NCBI GenBank assembly: GCA_038380795.1
Contig: CM076275.1
Location: 684,501 to 748,500 of the forward strand
Direction of reading: 5' to 3'
DNA: 64,000 nt
Source: Pyrocephalus nanus
Lineage: Eukaryota; Chordata; Aves; Passeriformes; Tyrannidae
In this document: one piece after another, positions 47,773 through 59,860 of the stretch
Layout of the letters: each line of letters opens with the position of its first letter
Numbering within the stretch: the first letter of the stretch is position 1
Notes under the pieces: generated by a model
The model's database searches: none
What the model saw: only the letters and a program-made list of their open reading frames with translations
Told to the model about the DNA's origin: nothing
Program-made: the position numbers and the translations under genes

Positions 47773-47787
47773 GCTCCTGTTCCCCAC

Positions 47788-50120
47788 ATACCTTTCTGGG
47801 GGATGTTTCCTACTGCCTGTAATCTCTGAGCAGCTCTGATCTCTCAGGCTATTTTTAATCCTTCAGTTCTTCAGTGCAGTTCCTCTCCTCTTCTGCTTTA
47901 GGTTCACATAACTCAGAAACACTCTGGACTTCGGGTATTGCCAAAGATTTTTCTGGTGTTCAAAGCCCCTTCAAAGCTTTACTGCATTTTCCTTGCTATT
48001 CTGAGATCATGATCCTTAGCTGCTTGCATGTCCTGATGTTGGCTTGCCTACAGATTAGAGAATTATAAAGTCACTGTTCTAATTTAGGGGAGCTGGATGA
48101 TTGGAAATTTGGATGAGGGAAAACAGAAGGCAAGCAATAAGCAATAAACTTATATAACACAGACACACCTGGAGTGTGAGTGTATTATATAACACAGGAT
48201 CTCCCAAGCCAAAAAATGTCACAGAAATTACTTGAACGGAGATTATTTTAGAACTGATAATTGTGGTTCTTGCTGAAATTCCTGGGTGAGCAGTTTTATT
48301 TCTCTTTTCTAGTAGCCTGTGTCCTTTCCTCTTCCCCTTCCACTTTCCTGCAGTATTGCAGAGCTGCCCAGCACTCTGTCAAAGACACCACAATCAGTTT
48401 TTGGGACCCATCCTGCAGGCTCACAGCCACATCTGTCCCCCAGAAATATTGCACATAACTTGGGATCTCCAAGCTGCCACCAGCCCTGTTACCTTTGTCA
48501 TTAAACCAACTGAGATTCAACCAGTGCCCCAACAAGAGGATGCTCCACACTCTGTCACAGAGTGAGCATTTCCTTAGCCCTCATAATGAATCATGATGGA
48601 CTCTTCTAGGTTAGTGTTATAAACATTTAAGCCTTTTGGTCTTACCGTATTTTTCATTGAGTTTTTTTTTTTGTTTGGTTTGGTTTTTTTCAGAAGGTCT
48701 AAAGATAAAAGGTTCAGAAGGCAAAATCCAATTACATTTAGGAGCTTCATGCTGTTGTCTCTTAGTAAATCCAAACCCAAGCATAGATTTTCTTTTCCAC
48801 CTTCCCTTTCTGTATTCCCACAACAGTTATCTAAAGAGAAGGTAGCATTTTGTACACATCACTTACTGACACCAGTTATTTTTATCTTTTGCTTTCTCCA
48901 GCAAACAAGCCTTGTTATCTTCCTTGTACAGAAAGCAGCTCCAGGCAGGGGAAGGGGCCACCCTGGGGAATTCAGCAGGTGCCATTTCTGCATCTTGGAG
49001 CTGCCCTAAAACCCCAGAGCACCTGAGCCAGGGGTGGACAACAGAGCCCACCCCTCAGCATCATGCCTTGACTCACTCCCCCACCATCCTTCCAGCCTCT
49101 TCACTTCCCCAGAACAGCAATGTCTGGGCTTTGTTTTGTCGTGAAAGGGGAGATAATAGGCTGATTCTAAACCAAATTCTAATTAATTTGAACACAGAGA
49201 TTGTTATGCCACCAAGCCCAGCTCCAACTTAGGCAGCATGTGGGGTTTTTATGTCAGAGCACAGGTCCTCCTGTGATGTGTTTAGTTTCCAGAGCATCTC
49301 ATGTGGTTCTTCGTTTTTGATTCTGCAGACATAATCTACAGCTTAAGAAAGTAAATATTTCATTTAATTATAGTGAATAAATCCAGAGCCAATTTCTGTG
49401 GTTATTTCTTCTCTTATGGAAAGTGTAATGAAATCTAACAGATCAAGAAAAACTTACTCAAATTATTCTGCACTTGATGACAGTCTTTACCACCTCCTTT
49501 TTCCACCATTCCTGGAGCAAAGGTCACCAGCCACACACCAGTGAGTTTTAATAATCTTGGCCAGAAGCTGTTTTTCTTCCCCTTCATGCCTGAGGAAGGG
49601 CTGGAGGTCTTTGTCACCTCCTCCAGGCAGATCCTCGGAGTGTCCTCCACCTGCTGGAATCCCAGCCTTGGGAAGTTTCTGGCTGCTGCTGCATGTTTGA
49701 TTTTGCATCTGCCCAGCAAAGAGCATTCCAGGTGTTACTTGACTTCAGATTTTACTACAGGATTTTTCTCCTGGTCCTGTTGCTCATTTGAAGGCCTTGG
49801 CCGGGTTCCAAGGCAGTAATTATGTTCTGTCGGGCTCATTTTCCTGCCATTCCCCCTGCAGATGTTATTTGTCACTCCTTGCAGGAGTGCAGAGTGGCAC
49901 TGCTCTGGAATTTCCAATGCAAGCTGAGCCTTCCCTCACAGGCCCTGCAGAAGTGGAAAAGGGTGCAATTCACACTGAACCATTCTGGGGTACCAAACCC
50001 ACCACTGACCTGTGCCTGTGCCCATCGGACAAACTGAGACTCAGAGGAGTTTGGAAAAAGCTATTTACACTTCATGGCAATGGCAGTGGATTCACTGGCA
50101 CAAAAGCCTTTCTCTAACCC
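47788..50120. other. Noncoding with several GC-richer patches
   Basis: Patches near 48340-48560, 48860-49130 and 49480-50040 hold overlapping frames of 60 to 112 codons on both strands with no domains. A T-rich tract interrupted by G (TTTGG words) is at about 48661-48692. No CpG island or repeat family was identified. Confidence 0.5.
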
Positions 50121-52211
50121 AGCACCAATATTATACATCAGAGTTCACTTCAGTGATCACAGATATGAGACCTTAAAAATAGCACTTCTCCAATAGTTAT
50201 TAGTAATACCTGCTGTTCACATAGCCTCTGAAAAAAAAACCCTGATATAACCAACAGGGTTGATGGAAGTGTTGCAGAATCCTGTAAAAATAAAAATTAA
50301 CTATGTAGAAGTGGATTGGAAATTATTTTCTTGTTGTAATGATCATAGTCTTGAAAACTTACAGAGGTAGGAAATCTTGTAACACTTTTTTTTTCCCCAC
50401 TATACATAGTTTGCTTCCATCTCTTAAAGGTGTTCTTTCATAATATCTTTCCAATGTTTCATTCTAGTATGGGGGAAAAGTGCCCAGTACATGAACTGTG
50501 ATGCTCTTTTGCTGTACCTTCTGCCAGAGCCAATATCTCAGAAGGAAATAGAGCCCTTAAAGGCTTTACAGAACCAGTCTTGTGGTTCTTACTTATGTAA
50601 GTACTTGGGAAGACGTTGTGATACAACTGCTGTGCCTCCCAAGGCATTGGCTGTTCTGCTGAGAGGCTATTGCATTACACTGTGTCATGGAATGTTTCTA
50701 AATAATAAAAGCAATATCATTTTCCAGCCTTCTCCTGGTGCTCGGGCTGCTCTGTGGGGTATTCATTAGCATGTGAGAGCAGAGCCTGGCTGCTTGCTCA
50801 GGCTCCTCTCCTCCACTGATTGAAACCAGATTGGATATATCTGCAATTCAATGAAGAACTTGCATAAAATTAAATCCCTCTACCTTATTATTTTTCTTCT
50901 GCATCTCAAAGCCCTTGTGAGAAATGCCTTAATTAAAGAAGCATCACCACAGCTTCAGTTCCAGTCACATTGGTTAAAACTTTAGAGCTGACATGATACT
51001 CTTCCCTGCTCTGTAAAGACAAAGAAATGAAGTACTGAGAGAGAGACAAGAAGAAAATATTCTCTCCCCGTGTCAGAAATCACATCTTTTTACAAGTCTT
51101 CCTCTGTACTTCTGCTCCTAAACGTCCCCTTCCACCCAGCACCGTCCATGCCATCCAGAGCAGCTGCTTTGAGAGGGCTGGTGTGGGGGGGATGTTTGTC
51201 ACTGCTGGGTTAGGACCTCTCACACCTTTCTCTGCCTTTGCACTGGAACTGGAGTGGTGCCCATTTTTGTTCTCTGTATCCTAAGAAAAACTCCTGGTTC
51301 GTGTGACTGATTACATTTAACTTCTGTTAAACAGATTTACCACTCAGTGAGTAAGCACAGTGCTTCTGTAAAACAGAGCTGAGTTCTACCCTGGAACAGC
51401 ATCCGTGCTCTCGCTTGATTCTACACAACCCCCCCAAAGCCAGAAGTTGGACTAAAGTCAGCATCAGCTGTTCAGCCTTCAATGGTGCCAGAGTAGAGGG
51501 AGAATGCTCTGAAATCATGAAGATTTTCAGACCAGAGGGTCAATGAGGGCCTTTGGATTCAGCCCCTGTGCCAGCCAAGCACTTGTGCTGAAGTCCTGTG
51601 GGTCACTGGCCAGAGCTGGGACAGAAAGTTTCACTTTCTATCTTCCATCACTTCTTACTCAGGGCTGATCACACAAATACACAGATTAGAGGGGAACATG
51701 CAAACAAATTGATTTATGAAGTGATTCATTCTGGGAGAATCCTGACTTGAAGAAGAGCCATAGTAAAACCTTCTCTCCCTCTAGATTTACACCACAGAGT
51801 TGGATGTTCTGCAGATGGTGTGAGGCTCTACCATATCTGTGTTGTTTTCAGCTCTCCCTGTTGCACAATTTTCCAACATTATCTTCCATTAGACTGATAA
51901 TGAGTTCACTGGGTACCCCACCAGGGAGCTGGGGTGGAGCTGCAGTTTAACAGGTTAATATTTGCACAACAGATTTGCAAAGTATATCTTGGAGGGGCCA
52001 GCAGAAGGGATGGTCTTCAAATTTTCTGTCTCTGCTCAGCTTCAGGTACCTTCATTAAGGACCATTTAAAGATAAGATACCTTCTAATTATGCTCAAAGA
52101 AGAATAGAATGTAAAAAGAAAAAGGAGAAAAAACCCACACCCAAACAAAAACCCAACTAAAGCTTGCATTTCTATTTTTTTCTTATTACTCATTATATCC
52201 TAGTGAAATTT
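50121..52211. other. Noncoding, no recognised feature
   Basis: AT-leaning sequence with short A and T runs. The 92-codon frame at 50491-50769 has no domain. I see nothing else in this interval. Confidence 0.6.
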
Positions 52212-52664
52212 TTAACCATAAAATTTCCTTCTGTCATAGCATATTTGGGCTTTGAGTTGTATTTTAACAACTTCCCCTGTAAAAACTGTGTGTTTGTAGC
52301 TGAACTTTGGGGCAAATATCACTGTATTTGCTGTATGGTGGAACAGGCAGTTTCCTTTCTCAGCAGAGTTGCTGTGAAACTTTATCAATTGCTGTTTGTA
52401 GATAACTCTGAAGTTGTAAAATAGAAGCTGGTAGAGAGCAGCAAGGAACTGTCGTTTTTTTGACACTGTAGGAAATAAATCCTGGAAATGCTGTTCTGTG
52501 CTTATCGTGCTATGGACAATTTGTGGGGATTTGTTTCTTGAATGCTCCTTGAGCAAGTAAAATAAATGTATCCATTGAAGATGCAGGAAATGACCATAGT
52601 TCTGAGTAATTATCTTGAAATCTTTCTCAAATGCCACAGCTTTCAAAAAGGTATCATATAGCAT
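52212..52664 (-). other. Unassigned 150-codon open frame in AT-rich DNA
   Basis: From an ATG at 52664, 150 codons run on the minus strand to a TAA. The product is rich in Lys, His, Phe and Tyr, has no signal peptide or clear membrane helix, and matches nothing I know. A frame this long is less expected here than in the GC-richer patches because the DNA is AT-rich. The frame is closed upstream by a TGA near 52700 and no initiating exon is evident. A decayed transposon open frame is one alternative. Confidence 0.15.
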
Positions 52665-53710
52665 TTTCTTCAAACAAAGAGCCTCAGTAATTATTCATCC
52701 TTATTTTCCCAGGTTTGTTAAATGGTTCAGCAGCCTGGTTCTGGCAGAACAAAGGAAATGCAATAGAAATGTAATCATATATTTGTGCTGCAGGTTTGGC
52801 CATGTCTCTGCATTTCTAGAAAAGTTAATGCCCATTAAAATCATCTATCCTGATGCAAACACAAACAGCTGTGGCTCTTGTGTAATTCTAAATATTTTTC
52901 TATTTAATTTATCTATTTATTTAATGTATTTAATTTATCTATTAACTTATTTATCTATATGAAAAAAAATCTATTTGCCATGATAGTGTGAAAATACTCC
53001 CAAAAAACTGGCAGATGGAAGGCTCTGCTCTCCAGTCCTCTGCTGGTGTTCCCTGGATCCTCAAACTGCTTGGCTATTCCAGACCAGTGGGTGTGCCAAG
53101 CACGCTCTGCTTTGAAGGTCCAGTCAGCAAATGGCTTTTTGCAGAGGCTGAGGCTGTGCAATATTCTGTCTCTGCCACAAAGGATTTTCTTTCCTGCACA
53201 CAGCCCCAGCAGCCCAGCTGATTACATCACTGACTGAGCCAGGCACACAACCCTGTTCCCATCTCAGGCACTCCCAGCAGGCTCCTCAGAGCTCTGGCAG
53301 AGCCAGGGATTGGGCTCTGATGGGCACCACAGCTCAGAGTTCTGGTGTCAATAGGAAAGGAAAATCATTTTCTCTGGCTTTTGAAAATCAAACTGGGTAG
53401 TCTACAGTAAGGATGACTTTACAACCCACCAACTTCAAATGGTAACAACTTGGGAGTTTTTATAGAAAGCCTCTGGTGTGGAGATATTTATGTGACAGGA
53501 GGCTTTAGGATAGGCTGTCAGCTTTTAAAAATCTGCCGTTCTTCCTACATGTTCCAGACTTCCCCATCTCCAGAGCCAAGTCTCCTTCAGAGCCCTCTCT
53601 TTCTTTTGCCTTTCCCTCAAGAAAGCTAATAATAGAATACAATGTCTCCAGGATATTTTGGAAGGATGGGGTAGAGTCTTCCCTTTTTTTCTTTTTTTTT
53701 TCCCCAAACT
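52665..53710. other. Noncoding with AT-rich repeat
   Basis: A run of TATTTAATTTATCTATT-type words at 52897-52961 is listed separately. The segment at about 53000-53350 is GC-richer with overlapping short frames and no domain. A T-rich run at about 53683-53703 precedes the CR1 end. Confidence 0.55.
52897..52961. repeat. Imperfect AT-rich tandem repeat, about 26-bp period
   Basis: TATTTAATTTATCTATT occurs at 52901-52917 and again exactly at 52927-52943, followed by a partial third copy. This is low-complexity AT sequence with a visible longer period. Confidence 0.7.
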
Positions 53711-53845
53711 AACTCTTCAAGAGGTGTTTGGACAGTGCTCTCAGGCACAAGGTGGGATTCTTGGGGCTGTCTTGTGAAGGGCCAAGAGTTGGAATCCATG
53801 ACACTTGTGGGGCCCTTCCAATTCAGGATATTCTACAATTCTTAT
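53711..53845 (+). mobile_element. CR1 LINE fragment, 3' end
   Basis: The sequence follows the CR1 3'-end pattern. It contains GAGGTGTTTGGACAGTGCTC, then GGTGGGATTCTTGGGGCTGT, then AGAGTTGGAATCCATGA, then GGCCCTTCCAATTCAGGATA. It ends with two degenerate ATTCTATG-type octamers at 53830-53837 and 53838-53845. Only about 135 bases of the 3' region remain, so it is a typical dead, 5'-truncated copy with no reverse transcriptase. An A12 run lies just beyond at 53851-53862. Mutations from the remembered consensus suggest an old insertion. Family identity is confident; the subfamily is not assigned. Confidence 0.85.
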
Positions 53846-53862
53846 TTAGGAAAAAAAAAAAA

Positions 53863-56800
53863 GTGAGGGAAATGGTTTTGTTCAGCTTATCACACCATAA
53901 AGTATCTGTTACTTTTAAATACAATGTTCTTAAGATAGGTGTCTCTAGTTTGAGAGAGCAGAAGCTTGTTTGGTTATTAAAGCATTAACTGGCTCCTGTT
54001 GTTAACAGTTAAATTCCTTCAGGCTCTGAGCACACATTACCAAGGTCATGTGAGGAGACCAACAGTGCCCAAGGGATTTGCTTCCACCCACCATCTTTGC
54101 ACTGAAAACTCCAGTGTAATGTAATTAAAAAGAGAAGAAATGAAGCCCCTCTCAGTGCAGCATTCCTGCTGGAGCCCACACTGTCCCCTCTCTGGGACAG
54201 CACAGCCAGGCCTTTCGGTGGGGCTTTGAGCAGCCACCCAGTTTGTCACCTCCCTTTTCATCTCACTGCTCTGGGCCAAGAACCCAGAGAGAAGAAACAG
54301 GAAAGTCATCTGAGCTTGGCTGCAAGGGAGAGGGGAATTCCAGGAGCTGACTTGCTGACAGTCACAAATGAGGACTTGAGTCCCTTCAGCAGCTCCAAAG
54401 CGTCTCTGCTTGGGAGCCAGTAGGGATGAAAGAGGTTAAAGATATCAAACTTCCCAACTCCTCCTTCCTTCCCTCAAGACAGGACACAACACTTTATAAA
54501 CAAGGGAGACTTTTGCAAAGTATCCTGAGCTTCCTCTTTAGCCCAGGTGTTACTTGTGAGCCTCTCAGGGGAAAAATAGATCTCTTCCCTGTGCACAAAG
54601 CCCTCTCCAGTCCCACTTTCATTCCACATTCTGATAAAGTCAGCAAGGCAGGAATAAGTTGTGATTCTGAACCCAGCTTGCCTGCCCTTGTTACTTGTGG
54701 ATCCAGGTTTACCCTTCAAATAGGATCTTTTCTTCCCAAGTGACTGCTCCAAGGAGGTAAGACATGACTCCTGTCACAGTCTGCTCTCTATCCTAGGATT
54801 TAACAGTGAAAGTGCTGGGGATGGGACTCTGTGGAATACATGGATTATTCTGTGTCTAGAAAAGGGCTTCTTTTCTTTTGTGGGTGCTCTGTTTCCTCCA
54901 GTTGGATCCAGAGAGTTGAATGTGAAGCTTTATTTTGCATTTTGCAAAATGTTCCAGGCTTCCTTTTACCGAGACTCAGTTAGTGCAGCTGCTTAATTAA
55001 CTGTTTCCAAAATCTAAAACTATAAATCTTTATCCCAGCAGGAACTGCATTAATATTCTCAGTGATGAAAGGCAAACAAGATAGTGTGTCACAGCAGGAT
55101 GTCTCTTTCTATAGGGACAGATATTCCATCTTGTTATTAATAGTAAAGCTTTGTGGAACTAGTATAAACAGATTTGCTTAGAAAAGGGAAATCATTCTTT
55201 TGTTATTTTTTGTAAGTAAATGTTACATATTACTTAAAATAGAAGATTTTTACAGGTCAAAGTAAGTGATGGCATCCCTCATCCACACAAATTACCATCT
55301 CAGAACATGAAGATTTGACTTGGTTCACGAAGTTCTTTATGCTCTGAGTTCCCCAGGAGGGTGATGAACAAGCCTTGCATTTCATGGAGAAAGCTGAGGC
55401 ACCTGGAGTGAAAAGTTCTCCACCTCTCAGCTGGTGGTGGCTTCAACCCAGAGCCTGTGCTGTGGTCACTGCAGCCCTGTTCGAGCCCCAGAGCTTGAAA
55501 TCTCTGAAAGTTGTGGCAGGATGGTTCCCTAAGTACTTTAGGAAAATGTAGAGTATTTCTACCTCTTCATGCCAGCCACGTGTCCTCTGTCTGAGCTCTC
55601 ATTTCTGCTGTGCTTGGGGTTATCTCCAAGAACTGATTTTGGAAAAGCCTTCTGCAGATTTCTCCATAAATTAAGTATTAGATGGGCAATACTTTATTTT
55701 GGTTTGGTCTGGCTCTCTCTTTTTTTGTTATTATTTTTAGTGGGGTGTTCATAAATCCCAGTTTTTTCATGGAGCACATTCATATGGGTTTCAGGACATA
55801 TCCAGCTTTCAGCTTACTTGTATTAACTCTGCCCTTTTGAATTCAATTGAAATTGAATAAATGGATTTAGAAGTAAAAATCCCTACCTAAAAACCAGCTT
55901 AAGGCTGAGGAATGAAGATTCCAGTTCTGCTGGTTACCCCTGACACCCTCACTTGCCTTTAGCATTTCAACTATTTAAGATGAAAATCTTACCAGGTAAG
56001 AGGCAGAGATGGTTTCCTCACTATTTGTAGATTAGAAGCTTAATTTTCAAATAGCAGATATACAAGTTGTAACTCACAGACTGGTTAAGAAATCACTCCC
56101 TAGAGATGGGCTCCCAGGCCTCTGAGCAGTTCTAAATGCCCTGAACCAACGCTGATAACAAAAATAATTTGCTGTGGTAGTGATTTCCACTGACCACATT
56201 TCACCTTGGTTCTTACCACAGGCTGTAGGAACTAGGCAGCTTTTCAATAAATTCAAATTCACTAAAGGCAAACAAAATAGAATTTAGCCTCTTCTGAAAG
56301 TGTTTTCTTCACTCGTGTCACAGATGCTCTCACAAAACAGGCCACATTAATGATTTTTTTCCAGTATTATGTTAGAGAAATAGTAAAAAATATTAATAGG
56401 AATTTGCTGGGGCAAAGGTATTGGGCTGAGAGTAACAGGAAAAAACAGAGCTGGTTTTTTGTTTCCCTGTTGCAGCAAGAAGTTGCTTTTCTGACAAAAA
56501 CATAAGTTTATGCACAAAGCCATAGGACTGAGAAGCAACATGAGAAGAGGGAAGAGTAATAGAGGCTCATGCATTTTAGCTTTAAGTGCCATAATCTAAC
56601 ATTTAGGATACTGTGGGGTTTTCCAGTCCCTGTTTAATGCTAAATAGAGAATAAACACTGCTGTAGTTTTCCTAGGGAAACTTTCTTCTTCAGAACTGAT
56701 CTAAGAAATAGTCATTAGTTGTTAATATTCAGCTGAATAAGCAAATGTCCATGAAGAGTGTATTGCACATTGACAGAAATAACTGGCTGTGTTTAAAGAA

Positions 56801-59115
56801 GCTGTTGGTGTAACATGTATTTCACAAGAATTGCAATTGAGAAATGCTACTTTACAACTTAAAAAAGAAAAGTCCTGAGACTTCGATGTTTACAAAGCAA
56901 TGAAGGGCTGCACTAAGTAAGAAAGTAGCAATTACTCAGCATTTCACCAGGAATTCCACTCTTCCTGAACACTGATTCCAGGGTATTTAGAGCTAGATTT
57001 TCAGCACTTTAAATTATAGTGTGTGTAGGTGAGCAGCATCTTTTGTTGGTGAAAAAGAGGACAAGATTTCTGAGCACTATCAGGGAACCTGAATAAGAAT
57101 TTCCTGAAATGAGTGGATAACTAAGATTATTTGGTGCAAGTTTCAGTTTCCCTGTCTGTATGCTGCTCATGATGAAAAAGAAAGGATTATCCAGAAATTA
57201 TTATCCTGTTGCAATCTTCCTGGCTAAGGCCAGGAAAACAAGATATGACAGACGTTTTCAGTGAATACAAAAATCAGGTGATTAAAACTCATTTAAGAAA
57301 AAACACATAAAGAAATTTGCAGGACAGGAAAGCAAAACATGACTTTAGTTAGATGGTAAAAAACGTGATTAGGGGACCTTCTACCCTGAATCCAAACTGA
57401 TATGAGCACGTGAAGCAAAGCCCCAGCCTGGTGTGAAAGTGTTCTGCTCATTCAGACTTGCTCAGAAGTTGTGAGGGGTTTATTTTCTGTTTGGCACCAT
57501 CAGACTTTGTCTGTTCTCTGCCATTTGCATAAACTCTCCACTGAGTATTCTGTTCAGCTTCACAGAAATTGCTCTCAATTCCTGTCAATTTTTAGAGGAG
57601 AATACATTACGATGTTTCTTAAGCTCTTTGGATAAAACTGTGGTAGGAATACAATTATCTATAAGATGTTGTAGGTTGGGCCTCTAAACTACATAACGTC
57701 CTGCAAAATCCCTTAAAACCAAGGCATTCCCTAAAGGCTCACTGGAATGATGTGTGACTTGAGGCTGTATGAAAAATAACAGAATATATCCTGGCAGTTT
57801 TAGGGGAATAAACTTCTCCAGGCTTGTTTCACATGGGAGTTTTGTGCTCTTATACTTGGATGTAATTGATTTTTTGGAAGGCTTTCGGGGGGGAAAAAAA
57901 TAAAGAAGCAAAGGAAATCAAACCACCACCAAAATACCTGTTCTAAGAATAACTGATCTCCATGTAGTTGATATGGGGATGAAGTTCTGTACTCTGTATT
58001 TAAACAGGGGCAGTTTTCTCTAATACCTGCTTCAGTCAGGTTGAAATACTCCCATTTACTTCACTGGAGCCAGTAGGTACATTCAGTTCTGGTGCAATTC
58101 CTGTGAGATGAACCCTTGGGATTTGTTTGGACAAAATAATTCAACCTCAAGGTGAATTCTAGAGAACAGCATTTTATCTTCACTATCTGCCCTAAAGAGG
58201 GAGGCTGAGTTTTAAATGACACTTTCAGATCAGCCCCTTTTCTCATCCTCTTATTCTCCAATTGATAAATTGATTGATAGTCACTGGTTTCAATCTACAT
58301 GACACTTAATGGGACTTAATTAAAGAACTTACATGTTATTTAAATATAGAGAGTTTCTTTCTGTATTTCATTATGGTCGATTTAGTGTTTATCTGAAGTA
58401 TTGTTTCAGGGATGGATGGTTTCTCCTTCTGAGTTCCTTTGGTGCCTCCAGTTGTGTCAGTAAGTTTGTTACTGTTGTCAGCAGCTCTCAGCAGTTATGA
58501 AAACAGGAAAAAAGTAACTGAGAAGAGTTGGGAGACAGTCAGATGCATCCTAATGATTTTCTGAACTTCCCCTGGCAATAGAACTTCTGTAGATCTCAGA
58601 GCTTAACCAGTAAATGTGTGGGTCTAAAAGCAAAAATTAGATGTCTTCTTTGCCCTTGTTAACAACTGGTGATTAGTAATCTGAGAGCATTGACATACCA
58701 ATTTCAGCTAGGCATTGTGAATTCCAGTTTTTGGGAGTTAATTTTTGAGTCATGCTTTCAAAGCATTGAAACTTTCAAAGTACTTTTGGAAAGGATGTTT
58801 TCTTTTGGTAATGAGTGGATTTAAAAATCTCTGGTTCACCCCTTCAAACTCCCAGGCTGGCACGTTCATTCCCATGGAATTGAGTTGGTGCAGGAAAGAA
58901 AAGGCAAAAATAGTGAGTTGTGCTCCTTTGAGAGACATCATTCCAAGTGATGTCATGCCTAGAGGTACATCCTGTTGCTGAAAGCCACTCCAAAAGGTCA
59001 GAACCCAGGTGTCTCAAATCTCAAATGCCACTCCTCACCCTGCACTGCTGCAGCCCCACGTGCACAGGATGCAGGTTCTCATACATCCTGCAATGATTCC
59101 ATGGATTTAGGCCAG
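53863..59115. other. Noncoding stretch, no gene seen
   Basis: Contains GC-richer pieces at about 54010-54760 with overlapping frames (105 codons plus and 92 codons minus at 54426-54752) and no domain. A perfect 14-base palindrome, CATTTTGCAAAATG, is at 54938-54951. From 54753 to 55568 and from 56593 to 57683 no frame reaches 60 codons. A possible ancient repeat remnant at about 58040-58110 is listed separately. Confidence 0.55.
58040..58110 (+). repeat. Possible ancient sauropsid interspersed-repeat remnant
   Basis: The words ACTCCCATTTACTTCACTGGAGCC followed by TTCTGGTGCAATTCCTGTGA resemble, from memory, old sauropsid repeats built around a CATTGACTTCAATGG core with a TTACACCAGTGTAA-type flank. 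Shorter look-alikes occur near 15999-16022, 21355-21400 and 31782-31810. The match is partial, and I cannot name the family with certainty. Confidence 0.3.
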
Positions 59116-59177
59116 CAGGACTCGTCTCTCACCTATTCTTGCTCACCAGGACTCGTCTCTCACCTATTCTTGCTGAC
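59116..59177. repeat. Tandem duplication, 31-bp unit, 2 copies
   Basis: Copies start at 59116 and 59147. Each opens with CAGGACTCGTCTCTCACC and continues to TTCTTGCT, differing only in the last few bases. The near-perfect identity suggests a recent duplication by slippage, possibly polymorphic in the population. Confidence 0.9.
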
Positions 59178-59781
59178 TTTCAGGATGTCCCCAGCTCTGA
59201 TTGCCTCCCACTCTCTTCTTCCCTCAGTCTCTGATAAGGTCCATGTTTTCAGAGTCATGCAGGTTTTTCTTACATTTGACAAGTCTCCAAAAGGGTCACA
59301 GCTATAAGAGGAGACAAGAACCTGGGCTGCTGGACTCTTGCCAAAACTGTGCTTTACTTGAACCAGTCATTTGTTCTCTCTTCAGCTTCCCCTGAAATGA
59401 GTTCAGCTTTTGTTAACATTGCAGAGAACGTCAGAAGAATTTTATAAGGTCTATATGAGCTCTTTGTACAAAGACACTCCCAGCACAGGACAAAGAAATT
59501 CTGTCTGAATGCTGGAAGCTGCTTTCTGTCCAGATTGTAGCACAATATGATTCTCTGATTGATCTATATTAATGCAGGCTTTTTGGTGGAACAGAGAGAG
59601 TTGAGTGGAAATGCCTTTAGAAAGATGAGAGCTATGTTTGCTGCCACCAATTACACAGAGGGGAACAACAGTAACAAAAGCAAACCCAGAAGTCAGGGGG
59701 AAACTTATTTTTATTGGTTTGTGAAACACACTTTTGTTTAGGAGTTGGGTTTTATGTTTTATTTTAGGGGTTCTTTTGGAG
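59178..59781. other. Noncoding, no recognised feature
   Basis: A 176-codon minus-strand frame spans 59451-59981, but its middle is a Lys/Asn/Thr/Gln-rich run encoded by the antisense of the TTTG tract, so it is a low-complexity artefact. No other feature is seen. Confidence 0.55.
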
Positions 59782-59860
59782 TTTGGGTTTGTTTGTTTTT
59801 TTGTTTGTTTGTTTGTTTTGTTGGGTGTTTGGTGTTTTCTGTTTTGTTTTGTTTTTTTTT
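59782..59860. repeat. TTTG/T-rich simple-sequence tract
   Basis: Repeated GTTT tetranucleotides, with the cleanest run at about 59789-59820, pass into GTTTT and T9 runs. The tract is almost free of C and A on the + strand and is likely to vary in length. Confidence 0.85.
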
